NCBI RefSeq assembly: GCF_031457275.1
Contig: NZ_JAVDWH010000001.1
Location: 248,001 to 312,000, forward strand
Origin: Aeromicrobium panaciterrae
Lineage (GTDB): Bacteria; Actinomycetota; Actinomycetes; Propionibacteriales; Nocardioidaceae
DNA length: 64,000 nucleotides
Direction: 5' to 3'
Positions within the stretch are counted from its first letter, which is position 1; each line of letters opens with the position of its first letter. The notes under the pieces were generated by a model, which saw only the letters and a program-made list of their open reading frames with translations, was not told the DNA's origin and searched no databases. This document shows, piece after piece, positions 42,930 through 51,194 of the stretch. The position numbers were made by a program, and so were the translations under genes.

Positions 42930-43904
42930 ATGCGTGCCGTAGTGGTCTCCCAACCAGGCAATGTCGACGCCCTCGAGGTGGTCGACCTTCCCGTGCCCGA
43001 ACCGGGCCCCGGCGAGGTCCTGATCGAAGTCACCGCCGCGGGAGTCAACCGTGCTGACCTGATGCAGCGAATGGGTCTGTACGACCCGCCGCCCGGTGCA
43101 ACGCCAGTCCTCGGTCTCGAGTGCTCGGGCTCCATTGCCGCCGTCGGAGAAGGCGTCACCGATCTTCCGCCCGGTACGCAGGTGTGCGCCCTGCTCAGCG
43201 GTGGCGGGTATGCCGAGTACGTCGCCGTACCCGCCGGACAGGTCGCCGTCGTGCCTCGTGGCGTCTCGCTCCTCGACGCGGCAGGACTGATGGAAGTCGC
43301 CTGCACGGTCTGGTCGAACGTCTTCATGATGGGCAAGCTCGAGAACGGCGAGACATTGCTCGCCCACGGTGGCGGCAGCGGCATCGGCACCATGGCCATT
43401 CAGCTCGGCAAGGCATTCGGCGCTCGCGTCGCGGTGACGGTCGGCTCGGAGGAGAAGGCGGCGTTCTGTCGCGAGCTGGGCGCAGACATTGTCATCAACT
43501 ATCGCGAGCAGGACTTCGCCGACGTGCTCAAGGAGCAAGGCGTCACCGCAGACGTCATCCTCGACATCATGGGCGCCAAGTACCTCGCTGCAAACATCTC
43601 AGTGCTGTCGACCGCAGGCCGCCTCGTCATCATCGGCCTACAGGGCGGACTCCGGGGCGAGCTCGACATCGGAGCGCTGCTGACGAAGCGCGCCGCCGTC
43701 ATGGCGACATCGCTGCGCGCCCGGCCGACAGCCGAGAAGGCTGCGATCGTCTCCGCGATGGTGGCCCAGGTCTGGCCATTGGTCGCGGATGGCACCGTAC
43801 GGCCGATCATCCATGCGACTTATCCACTCGAAGGCGTACGCGCCGCGCACCAGGTACTCGAGGACTCCTCCCACACCGGCAAGGTCCTTCTGACCCTCAA
43901 CTAG
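42930..43904 (+). CDS. NAD(P)H-quinone oxidoreductase (zeta-crystallin/PIG3 type)
   Basis: A 324-residue medium-chain reductase without structural zinc cysteines. It starts MRAVVVSQPGNVDALEVVDL; GVNRADLMQRMGLYDPP is diagnostic of the PIG3-type group. The cofactor loop is AHGGGSGIGTMAIQLGKAFG. It reduces quinones with NADPH. Nine bases separate its stop from the bpa start, so the two are probably co-transcribed. Confidence 0.93.
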   Translation: MRAVVVSQPGNVDALEVVDLPVPEPGPGEVLIEVTAAGVNRADLMQRMGLYDPPPGATPVLGLECSGSIAAVGEGVTDLPPGTQVCALLSGGGYAEYVAVPAGQVAVVPRGVSLLDAAGLMEVACTVWSNVFMMGKLENGETLLAHGGGSGIGTMAIQLGKAFGARVAVTVGSEEKAAFCRELGADIVINYREQDFADVLKEQGVTADVILDIMGAKYLAANISVLSTAGRLVIIGLQGGLRGELDIGALLTKRAAVMATSLRARPTAEKAAIVSAMVAQVWPLVADGTVRPIIHATYPLEGVRAAHQVLEDSSHTGKVLLTLN

Positions 43905-43913
43905 GGTGAATGT

Positions 43914-44417
43914 ATGACTGAAGAGCAGCCAGAGATCATTGGTCCCGACGGCCAGCCGGTGCCGGCGACGACGTCTGAAACCTCACTCTCAGACCTGGTC
44001 GCCCAACCTGCCAAGGTGATGCGGATCGGCGGGATGATTCGCCAGCTCCTCGACGAGGTCAAGGCAGCGCCGCTCGACGAGGCCAGCCGCGTACGGCTGC
44101 GCGACATCCACCTGCAGTCGATCAAGGAGCTCGAGGACGGTCTCGCTCCGGAGCTGGTCGACGAACTCGAGCGCCTGAGCCTGCCGTTCAACGACGAGAC
44201 GCCGTCTGAAGGTGAGCTTCGGATCGCTCAGGCTCAGCTGGTCGGATGGCTCGAAGGCCTGTTCCACGGCATCCAAGCGGCCTTGTATGCCCAACAAGTT
44301 CAGGCGCAGGCGCAGTTCCAGAACATGCGTCTGGCTCTACCGGGTCCAAACGACACCAAAGGTGACGATTCGGATACAACCGGTTCAGATCACACATCCG
44401 GAGGAATGTACCTCTAG
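43914..44417 (+). CDS. bpa: Bacterial proteasome activator
   Basis: 167 residues. The helical core (VMRIGGMIRQLLDEVKAAPL, then IHLQSIKELEDGLAPELVDE and AQLVGWLEGLFHGIQAALYA) matches the Bpa/DUF2587 family, whose rings open the 20S proteasome without ATP. Family members end in a GQYL-type docking motif; here the last residues are GGMYL, keeping the Gly and Tyr-Leu but with Met in place of Gln. An acidic, Thr/Ser-rich stretch precedes the motif. Implies that the organism has a proteasome, not seen in the window. Confidence 0.88.
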   Translation: MTEEQPEIIGPDGQPVPATTSETSLSDLVAQPAKVMRIGGMIRQLLDEVKAAPLDEASRVRLRDIHLQSIKELEDGLAPELVDELERLSLPFNDETPSEGELRIAQAQLVGWLEGLFHGIQAALYAQQVQAQAQFQNMRLALPGPNDTKGDDSDTTGSDHTSGGMYL

Positions 44418-44492
44418 AATCAATATCAGATGTGAGCTGGCGTCGCCTGGGGGAGAAACAGTAGGCGTCAGTCGATTGGGAAGAGGGAGCCC

Positions 44493-45050
44493 ATGACCAT
44501 CGTTGATGAAATGACGACGCCTCCGTGCATTTTTGAGCCGGAGGTATTCCACGACGAGAACCTGCACAATCCGCCAGCGCGACATGAAGTCTCGGCGGCT
44601 GAGTGGGCACAGCTGTCGGCCAAGCGAGCATCCGCGCACCGCAAGTGCGCTGGTTGCCCTCTGATGGTCGACTGCCTTTACCGAGCTGTCGTCGAGGTCG
44701 ACGTGTCGGGCTTTGTCGCCTGCACGAGCGAAACCGACCGACATCGCATGCGCGCTGAGCTCGGCATCCAGGTCGCACAGCCGGCGTTCGCCTTTGGTGG
44801 GGCACGCGTGGGTGGCGGACCTCTGAGTCACGATGCCGTGATGTCGATGCGGCACGCGTACCCCAAGGACACCTGCGGTCAGCTGGCTGAGCGGCTCGAC
44901 TGCTCGACATCGACCATCAAGCGGCACATGCGACGTGCCCGCGAAATGAAGAAGGATGCGGCGTCCGGACTGGCGAGCATTCCGTCGCTGCCGACGATCG
45001 ACGACGTACTGGACTGCTTCGACGGACTCGAGTCGAGCCAGGTGGCCTGA
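44493..45050 (+). CDS. WhiB-like Fe-S protein with C-terminal helix-turn-helix
   Basis: A 185-residue protein. Cysteines C12, C52, C55 and C61 have the WhiB spacing (C...CxxCx5C) for a [4Fe-4S] cluster, but the G(V/I)WGG turn is replaced by VSGFVACTSETDRHRMR. Residues 113-155 form an extra helix-turn-helix (DTCGQLAERLDCSTSTIKRH). Normal Wbl proteins are 80-130 residues and end in a basic tail. GAGGGAG precedes the ATG. It may sense redox or NO and bind DNA itself rather than act through sigma A. Overall call fairly firm; mechanism is inference. Confidence 0.75.
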   Translation: MTIVDEMTTPPCIFEPEVFHDENLHNPPARHEVSAAEWAQLSAKRASAHRKCAGCPLMVDCLYRAVVEVDVSGFVACTSETDRHRMRAELGIQVAQPAFAFGGARVGGGPLSHDAVMSMRHAYPKDTCGQLAERLDCSTSTIKRHMRRAREMKKDAASGLASIPSLPTIDDVLDCFDGLESSQVA

Positions 45051-45833
45051 CTAGAGGTAGCGCTGAAGCTCGGCCACCAGGCCGTCTTCTTCGACCGTGC
45101 CGGTGACGTGATCGGCAACGGCCAGCAGTGACGCGGGCCCGTGGCTCATCGCTACGCCTCGGCCTGCCCATTTCACCATCTCGACGTCATTGTTGCCGTC
45201 GCCCACGGCTAGTACGTCGGCGGCGGCAATGCCGAGACGGTCGCACAAGAACGTCAGCCCGGACGCCTTGCTGACGCCTTCCGGTGCAAGGTCGAGCCAG
45301 GCCGTGTAACCGATGTAGTAGTTCGTATCGGAGAGCCCCAGGTCCTCGACAAGTGTCGCGAACTCCTTCTGGCTGTGCTCGGGAGAACGGATGACGACGC
45401 GCGTCACCGGTTCGGAGATCAGCGACTCGACCGGTTCGACCGTCATCTTGCCGTTGATCTCTCCCGACGGAAACGGCTTGTTGAGGCGGTAGCCCACCCC
45501 GATGTCCTCGACCGCGACCAGCGCGTCGGGCACATGCTCGAGCACACGTCGTACGGCTTCACTCGCGTCGAAGGTCACCAGATTGAGGATCTCGACCGGG
45601 TTGTACGTGAACACGATCGCGCCGTTGCTGGCAATCGCGTACGCGTCGTCGAAGTCGAGCAGAGCCGCGGTGTTGAGCACTCCCGGGATCGCTCGGCCGG
45701 TCGTGATGACCGTCTCGATACCGGACTCACGGATGGCACGTACGGTCTCGCGAACCGCAGGCGTCATCACGTTGTCGCCGTCGACGAGCGTTCCGTCGAC
45801 GTCGAGCGCCACCAGCTTGGGACGCCAGGTCAC
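45051..45833 (-). CDS. HAD-family (Cof-type) phosphatase
   Basis: A 260-residue type IIB HAD hydrolase: motif [14 protein letters not shown], motif II in VITTGRA, motif III lysine in VSKASGL, motif [13 protein letters not shown]. Acts on small phosphorylated metabolites. Starts with GTG overlapping the serS stop by four bases (GTGA), so it is coupled to serS. It abuts the WhiB-like gene convergently. Confidence 0.92.
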   Translation of the reverse strand: MTWRPKLVALDVDGTLVDGDNVMTPAVRETVRAIRESGIETVITTGRAIPGVLNTAALLDFDDAYAIASNGAIVFTYNPVEILNLVTFDASEAVRRVLEHVPDALVAVEDIGVGYRLNKPFPSGEINGKMTVEPVESLISEPVTRVVIRSPEHSQKEFATLVEDLGLSDTNYYIGYTAWLDLAPEGVSKASGLTFLCDRLGIAAADVLAVGDGNNDVEMVKWAGRGVAMSHGPASLLAVADHVTGTVEEDGLVAELQRYL

Positions 45834-47098
45834 GCGAGCGGCCTCAGGACCTCACCCAGGAATGGATGCAACACAGCGGGCAGGCGCACGGATCCGTCAG
45901 CCTGCTGACCGTTCTCGAGCAGCGCGATGATCGTGCGCGTCATGGCGCACAGGGTGCCGTTGAGCGTCGCAGCAGGTGCGGTGCCTTCGTCGCCACGTAC
46001 GCGGATGTCGAGTCGACGGCTTTGGAACTCGGTGCAGTTGGACGCCGACGAGACCTCGCGGTACTTGCCCTGCGTCGGGATCCACGCCTCGCAGTCGAAC
46101 TTGCGGATCGCCGAGAGCCCGAGATCGCCCGAGGCCACGTCGATGACGCGGTAGGGCAGCTCGAGGGCGTCGAGCCAGTCGCGCTCCCAGCCGAGCAGGC
46201 GCTCGTGCTCGGCAGCCGCCTGGTCGAGCGTCGTGTAGACAAACATCTCGACCTTGTCGAACCAGTGCACGCGGAAGATCCCGCGGGTGTCCTTGCCGTA
46301 CGAGCCTGCCTCGCGGCGGTAGCAGGGGCTGAACGCGGCGTAGCGCTTCGGCAGCTGCTCAGCTTCGAGGATCTCGTCGGAGTGATAGGCCGCGAGCGGC
46401 ACCTCCGACGTACCGACGAGGTAGAGATCGTCCTTCTCCAGGTAGTAGACGTCATCGGCAGCCTGGCCGAGGAAGCCGGTGCCCTCCATCGCGCGCGGCT
46501 TGACCAGCGCGGGCGGGATCATCGGCGTGAATCCCCAGGCGGCGGCCTTGCTCATCGCGACCTGCGTCAGCGCGAGCTCGAGCTGAGCGCCAACACCCGT
46601 GAGGTAGTAGAACCGTGCGCCGCTGACCTTGGCGCCACGCTCGGTGTCGATCGCCCCAAGCATCTGCCCGAGCTCGAGGTGATCGCGCGGCTCGAAGCCT
46701 TCGGCGGCGAAGTCGCGCGGCGTGCCAACCGTGTCGAGCACGACGAAGTCGTCCTCACCACCTTGCGGGGCGTCGGCCGAGGCGAGGTTAGGCAGCTGCT
46801 TCATGAGCTGGTCGAATGACTCAGCGGCCTGTGACTGCGCTGCCTCGGCATCCTTGACCTGCTGGCTCAGCTCCTTGGTGCGGGCGAGCAGCTCCGTCTT
46901 CTCGTCGCCCTGGGCCTTGGGGATCAGCTTGCCGAGGTTCTTCTGCTCACCACGTACGGCCTCGAACGTCGCGATCGACGACCGGCGCTGCTCATCAGCG
47001 GCAATGAGCTCGTCGACGATGTCAACGGACTCACCGCGGCGGCGTTGAGCTGCACGTACGGCGTCGGGGTCTTCTCGCAGAATTCGGGGGTCGATCAC
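45830..47098 (-). CDS. serS: Seryl-tRNA synthetase
   Basis: A 422-residue class II synthetase. The N-terminal coiled-coil arm (about 30-105) contacts the long variable arm of tRNA-Ser. Motif 2 is visible around [26 protein letters not shown] (shown as [10 protein letters not shown] and GIFRVHWFD) and motif 3 as [18 protein letters not shown]. Three of its tRNA substrates are encoded in this window. First gene of the pair with the HAD phosphatase. Confidence 0.97.
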   Translation of the reverse strand: MIDPRILREDPDAVRAAQRRRGESVDIVDELIAADEQRRSSIATFEAVRGEQKNLGKLIPKAQGDEKTELLARTKELSQQVKDAEAAQSQAAESFDQLMKQLPNLASADAPQGGEDDFVVLDTVGTPRDFAAEGFEPRDHLELGQMLGAIDTERGAKVSGARFYYLTGVGAQLELALTQVAMSKAAAWGFTPMIPPALVKPRAMEGTGFLGQAADDVYYLEKDDLYLVGTSEVPLAAYHSDEILEAEQLPKRYAAFSPCYRREAGSYGKDTRGIFRVHWFDKVEMFVYTTLDQAAAEHERLLGWERDWLDALELPYRVIDVASGDLGLSAIRKFDCEAWIPTQGKYREVSSASNCTEFQSRRLDIRVRGDEGTAPAATLNGTLCAMTRTIIALLENGQQADGSVRLPAVLHPFLGEVLRPLA

Positions 47099-47185
47099 GG
47101 TGCCAGCCTATCTGTCGTGTCGGTAGGACTCAGCGCTCCATATACGCTGGGGCGACTCTGATCAGCCCGGAAGAAGCGAGGAGCC

Positions 47186-48799
47186 GTGTCGTTCGACCTG
47201 CGTCGTGCAGAGCCCAGTCATGCCGGCGCGCTCACCCGTGTCATCGCCGGCCTGACCGGGCTGTTCGTCGTGCTCGCGATCCTCGTCGCTGCCGGATGGG
47301 ATCCGCTCCAGTCACTTGACGACAACGTTGGCGATGCTGCGTACGACTTCAGCCAGAGCCGTCCCGGACTCGTCGACTTTCTCGACGTAGTCGCGGTCAT
47401 CTTCAGCAACCTGTGGTGCGGCATCGCTCTCGCGGCTGGAGCGGCGTACGCGCTGTATCGCCGCGAGCGCCAGGTCGCACTCTGGATCGCCGTCAGTGGC
47501 ATCGCCGCGATCGGTGGCAATGCCCTGCTCAAGCTGATCTTCCGTCGCGATCGTCCGGTCTACGACAACTCGCTTCACGAGATCGGCGGGTTCTCGTTCC
47601 CGAGCGGCCATTCCGCCGGATCTGCAATGTTCTTCACGATTGCCGTGCTGATGGCGATCGTCATCACCGGCCGAGGCTGGCGTCGCCGCATCATGATCGC
47701 CGCACTGGTACTGCTGGGTCTCGGCGTCGGTGCGAGTCGTATCTTCCTCGGCGTCCACTACCTGAGTGACGTCGTCGCCGGGCTCAGCTTCGGTATCGCG
47801 GTCACCCTCGGCCTGTGGCTGCTGCTGGTCACCGACGCGACCCGACTGCCCCATGAGCTCGCTGTGCTGACCGGTTCGGGCCGCAAACGCGTCGCAGTCA
47901 TCCTCAACCCGTCGAAGATCGCCGACGTCGAGGAGTTCAAGGAGCGCGTACGTACCGTCGCCACCCGCGACGGTTGGAGCGAGCCGCTCTGGTTCGAGAC
48001 GACGATCGAGGATCCCGGCTATGGCCAGGCACTGGCTGCGCTCGAAGCCGAGGTCGACCTGATCCTCGCGGCTGGCGGCGACGGCACAGTCCGCGCTGTG
48101 TGCGAGGAGGTCGCCCGTACGGGCGTAGCCGTCGGCATCTTGCCCCACGGCACCGGCAACCTACTCGCCCGCAACCTCGGCATCCCGCTCAACACACGCG
48201 ACGCGCTCGATGTCGCGTTCAGCGGGCAGGACCGGGCGATTGACCTCGGCACATACAAGACCGACTCCGGCACCGACACCTGTTTTCTGGTGATGGCCGG
48301 TCTCGGGATGGACGCCATGATCATGAACGGCGTCGACGACCAGCTGAAGGAAAAGGTCGGCTGGCTCGCGTACTTCGTCTCCGGAGTGAAGGCTGCCCGC
48401 TATCCCGCGATGAAGGTGCAGATCTCGGTCGACGATGGCGAGTTCCAGAAGTTCAAGGCTCGCACCGTGGTGGTCGGCAACGTGGGATTCCTGCAGGGCG
48501 GCATCCCGTTGTTGCCCGATGCCCAGATCGATGACGGTCTGCTCGACGTCGTGGTGATCGCACCCAAGCGCTTCATCGGTTGGTTCGCGATCCTCGTTCG
48601 TGTGCTCGGCCGAGGGCGCCGTACGAACGAGCAACTCGGCCGGCTCAAGGGCCGCAAGGTCGTCATCCGCGCTGAGAAGCCGATGCCGATGCAGCTCGAC
48701 GGTGACCCCGTAGGCGAAGGCCTCGAGATCACCGCCGAAGTGCAGCCGGGAGTACTCCTCGTACGCGTCCCGGTCGCTCTGGCACCCGCTGAGTTCTAG
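47186..48799 (+). CDS. PAP2 phosphatase-diacylglycerol kinase fusion
   Basis: A 537-residue fusion. Residues 1-220 are a PAP2 lipid phosphatase in the membrane with KLIFRRDRP, PSGHSAGS and SRIFLGVHYLSDV as the three phosphatase motifs. Residues about 235-537 are a DAGK catalytic domain: KRVAVILNPSK, AAGGDGTVRAV, PHGTGNLLARN. One chain could thus dephosphorylate one lipid and phosphorylate another, as in phosphatidate/diacylglycerol or polyprenyl cycles. GTG start with GAGGAG upstream. Exact lipids unknown. Confidence 0.92.
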   Translation: MSFDLRRAEPSHAGALTRVIAGLTGLFVVLAILVAAGWDPLQSLDDNVGDAAYDFSQSRPGLVDFLDVVAVIFSNLWCGIALAAGAAYALYRRERQVALWIAVSGIAAIGGNALLKLIFRRDRPVYDNSLHEIGGFSFPSGHSAGSAMFFTIAVLMAIVITGRGWRRRIMIAALVLLGLGVGASRIFLGVHYLSDVVAGLSFGIAVTLGLWLLLVTDATRLPHELAVLTGSGRKRVAVILNPSKIADVEEFKERVRTVATRDGWSEPLWFETTIEDPGYGQALAALEAEVDLILAAGGDGTVRAVCEEVARTGVAVGILPHGTGNLLARNLGIPLNTRDALDVAFSGQDRAIDLGTYKTDSGTDTCFLVMAGLGMDAMIMNGVDDQLKEKVGWLAYFVSGVKAARYPAMKVQISVDDGEFQKFKARTVVVGNVGFLQGGIPLLPDAQIDDGLLDVVVIAPKRFIGWFAILVRVLGRGRRTNEQLGRLKGRKVVIRAEKPMPMQLDGDPVGEGLEITAEVQPGVLLVRVPVALAPAEF

Positions 48800-49275
48800 A
48801 GCGCGGCGAGCAGCTCGTCGAGCTTTTCGTAACCTTCTACGACACCGGAAACCATGTCCTTGGCCATGGCGTCACGGATCTCGACGCTCGAGACGGTCGA
48901 CCTGGAGCGGAGCAGCGTACGACCGTTGCCGAGGTCTTCGAACCAGAACTGCTCGAAGAAGATCTCGCCCGGAGCTCCGAGGAACTCGAACGTCTGGTTG
49001 AAGCCTTCGACCGTCGGCTCCCCGTGGAAGACGCCGCGGAATGCGAAGTTGTTGCCCTCGGGGTTGCGGTGCTCAAATGCGTAGGCGCCGCCATGCCGGG
49101 GCTCGAACTGGGTGATCGTCATCTCGTAGCCCCTCGGCCCGACCCACTTGGCGAACAACTCGGGGTCCATGTGGGCTGCCAGCAGCTGCTCGCGGGTGGC
49201 GTCGAACTCCCGCGACATTTCGATGTTCTGGGTGCCCTCGGGTGCAGTGATCGTGAGGGTGTCTGTCGTGTTCAT
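48796..49275 (-). CDS. SRPBCC (AHSA1-type) protein
   Basis: 159 residues from the ATG at 49275 (MNTTDTLTITAPEGTQ). The helix-grip pattern is clear: FDATREQLLAAHMDPELFAKWVG at the start, EFLGAPGEIFFEQFWFEDLG in the middle and a long C-terminal helix (MVSGVVEGYEKLDELL). Such proteins bind hydrophobic ligands and are very often encoded behind an ArsR regulator, as here (ArsR stop one base before this ATG). Its end overlaps the convergent PAP2-DAGK gene by four bases. Confidence 0.9.
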   Translation of the reverse strand: MNTTDTLTITAPEGTQNIEMSREFDATREQLLAAHMDPELFAKWVGPRGYEMTITQFEPRHGGAYAFEHRNPEGNNFAFRGVFHGEPTVEGFNQTFEFLGAPGEIFFEQFWFEDLGNGRTLLRSRSTVSSVEIRDAMAKDMVSGVVEGYEKLDELLAAL

Positions 49276-49276
49276 G

Positions 49277-49609
49277 TCATTGCTCCTTGTTGTTGAGTGA
49301 TGCAAAGAGCTCGTCGAGCCGGTCATAGCTCTCGCTCCAGTACGTGCGGTAGTCGACAAGCCAGCCAGTCGCGCCCTTGAGCGGCTCGGCCTGGAGGTGG
49401 CTGAGGCGCATGGTGCCCTGACGGTTGCGCGAGATCAGCCCGGCTTGTTCGAGCACCTTGAGGTGCTTGGAGATCGCCGGTTGGGACATCGTGAACAGTG
49501 CCGTGAGGTCGCCGACGTTGGCGTCGGTCTCGGCAAGCCGGGCCAGGATGGCGCGGCGGGTCCGGTCGGCCAGGGCGCCGAACACGAGGTCGAGCTGATC
49601 GTCATTCAT
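49277..49609 (-). CDS. ArsR-family repressor
   Basis: A 110-residue winged-helix protein (FGALADRTRRAILARLAETD; recognition helix MSQPAISKHLKVLEQAGLIS). It lacks the usual metal-binding cysteines, typical for the ArsR members that partner SRPBCC proteins. A very symmetric 38-base operator (49617-49654) covers the start region, so it probably represses itself and the SRPBCC gene. GGAGATG is the ribosome binding site. Confidence 0.93.
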   Translation of the reverse strand: MNDDQLDLVFGALADRTRRAILARLAETDANVGDLTALFTMSQPAISKHLKVLEQAGLISRNRQGTMRLSHLQAEPLKGATGWLVDYRTYWSESYDRLDELFASLNNKEQ

Positions 49610-49616
49610 CGCATCT

Positions 49617-49654
49617 CCATAACTACTTGGTTATAGATAACCACAGGGTTATGG
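49617..49654. promoter_or_regulatory. Extended symmetric operator of the ArsR/SRPBCC pair
   Basis: The core GGTTAT-AG-ATAACC (49629-49642) is a perfect palindrome. Five bases out on each side, CCATAAC (49617-49623) and GTTATGG (49648-49654) form a second perfect pair around the same centre. The element starts eight bases upstream of the ArsR ATG and overlaps its ribosome binding site. Two ArsR dimers could bind side by side. Confidence 0.7.
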
Positions 49655-49715
49655 ATGCGTCAAGCCATGACTCCCATCACAGTGCTCGCGATGCGGCGGA
49701 TCTTCATCTATCGTG

Positions 49716-49739
49716 GTTTCCGAACGCTTGCTCGGAAAC
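49716..49739. promoter_or_regulatory. Inverted repeat before the LRR protein gene (GTTTCCGA-N8-TCGGAAAC)
   Basis: Perfect 8-base arms with an 8-base loop, 60 bases before the ATG at 49800. Either an operator or an RNA hairpin in the leader. Confidence 0.45.
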
Positions 49740-49799
49740 TGATACGAGCGTCCAACAACCGCTTCGTTCCGCGAAATCCGCACAGTAGGGAATCCACAC

Positions 49800-51194
49800 A
49801 TGCTCGGGAGCAAACTCTCCGCCCAGATCCGACTCACTGCACTGCTCGCGGCTCTTGCCACGGTGTTCGGGGTCATGACGCTCATGGCGCCCGCCGCCAA
49901 CGCCTTCAATGTGACGGTCACCGACGAGAAGGGCATCACATTCACGGCCACCGACTCAGCACCCGACCAGGGCGCAACGGTCTCGGCCTACGACGCATCC
50001 TTTGGAACCGACGTCACGATCCCCGAGTCGGTGACCATCAACAGCGTCGTCTATGACGTCAAGGAAGTCGGCTTCCAGGCCTTCACCAACAAGGGACTGA
50101 CCAGTGTCACGATCGAGGCCGACCTCACGAAGATCGGCCAGCTGGCCTTCCAGGGAAACTCACTGACGGAAGTCTCGATCCCCAACAGCGTCACCACAAT
50201 CGGTTCCAACGCATTCGCGGCCAACGACCTCACTTCGATCGTGATCCCAGACAGCGTCACGTCCATGGGCCAGAATGTGTTTGCGCTCAACAACATTGCC
50301 GTCGCCACGATCTCTAAGAACCTGACCACGATTCCAGAGAGCCTGCTCGAGTCGAACGCCCTGACCAGCATCACGATTCCAGACGGCGTCACCTCCATCG
50401 GCAATTACGCGTTTTGGGGCAACGCGCTGGTCGACGTGAACATCCCGAGCAGCGTCACCAACATCGCCAACAGATCTTTTGACATGAACTCAGGGCTGAG
50501 CTCGGTGACGTTTGCCGGAGCGGCTCCGACGGTCCTCGATGCCGGCACAGCGGAGGAATCGTTTGACACGGCGAATCCATCGCTCGTCGTGCGCTACCGG
50601 CCTGCATTCGCGGCCGGTTTCGCATCACCGTGGCACGGCTACACGACCAAGCCCTACCTCGAAGGACTCGCACCGACCATCACTGGAAAGACTCGCGAGA
50701 CCTACACGTTGACCGCAGACCCGGGTCCGGTCGACTCAAATGCGACCGTGGCTTACCAGTGGAACGTTGATGGCACGCCGATCCTCGATGCGACAGCATC
50801 GACCTACGTTCCGACGAAGACCGACGCCGGTCGACGCCTCACGGTTACCGCGACTGCGACGTTCTTGGACGCCGATCCTCTCGTCGTGACTTCTCCAGCA
50901 TCGCCTCGGATCAGCTCGCCATACAAGCGCTTGGTCGTCTCCGCGACCACAGTGCATCGCGGCGAAAAGTTCGTGGTGGTCGGAACCGGCTACAAGAAGT
51001 ACCAGCGGGTCAAGATCATCCTTGGTGGCGTGACTCGCTACAAGGGTCGCGCTGACGCCAACGGCACGATCGCCAAGTGGGTGAGCTTCAAGTCCAGCAC
51101 CTCGTACGGCACGAGGTCCGTCAAGGTCGCGGGCTACAACTCCCACTCGCACCGAACCAGCACGATCAAGACGTACGTGTCGTATGTCAGCTAG
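49800..51194 (+). CDS. Secreted BspA-type leucine-rich repeat protein
   Basis: 464 residues with a signal peptide ending at ANAFN. Residues about 65-240 hold seven repeats of about 23 residues of the BspA (LRR_5) kind, e.g. LTSITIPDGVTSIGNYAFWG. A short Ig-like region follows (VAYQWNVDGTPILDATAST), similar to the repeats of the secreted protein at 55944-57158. The end (about 385-464) is beta-rich and basic. No LPXTG or membrane anchor. BspA-type proteins bind host or matrix proteins; here a surface or extracellular binding role is inferred. Confidence 0.85.
   Translation: MLGSKLSAQIRLTALLAALATVFGVMTLMAPAANAFNVTVTDEKGITFTATDSAPDQGATVSAYDASFGTDVTIPESVTINSVVYDVKEVGFQAFTNKGLTSVTIEADLTKIGQLAFQGNSLTEVSIPNSVTTIGSNAFAANDLTSIVIPDSVTSMGQNVFALNNIAVATISKNLTTIPESLLESNALTSITIPDGVTSIGNYAFWGNALVDVNIPSSVTNIANRSFDMNSGLSSVTFAGAAPTVLDAGTAEESFDTANPSLVVRYRPAFAAGFASPWHGYTTKPYLEGLAPTITGKTRETYTLTADPGPVDSNATVAYQWNVDGTPILDATASTYVPTKTDAGRRLTVTATATFLDADPLVVTSPASPRISSPYKRLVVSATTVHRGEKFVVVGTGYKKYQRVKIILGGVTRYKGRADANGTIAKWVSFKSSTSYGTRSVKVAGYNSHSHRTSTIKTYVSYVS

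Noticed and set aside
44493..45050. Reading the WhiB-like gene as an ordinary sigma or ArsR regulator
   Set aside because: The C12/C52/C55/C61 spacing is specific to Wbl Fe-S proteins, and the helix-turn-helix occupies only the C-terminal third.
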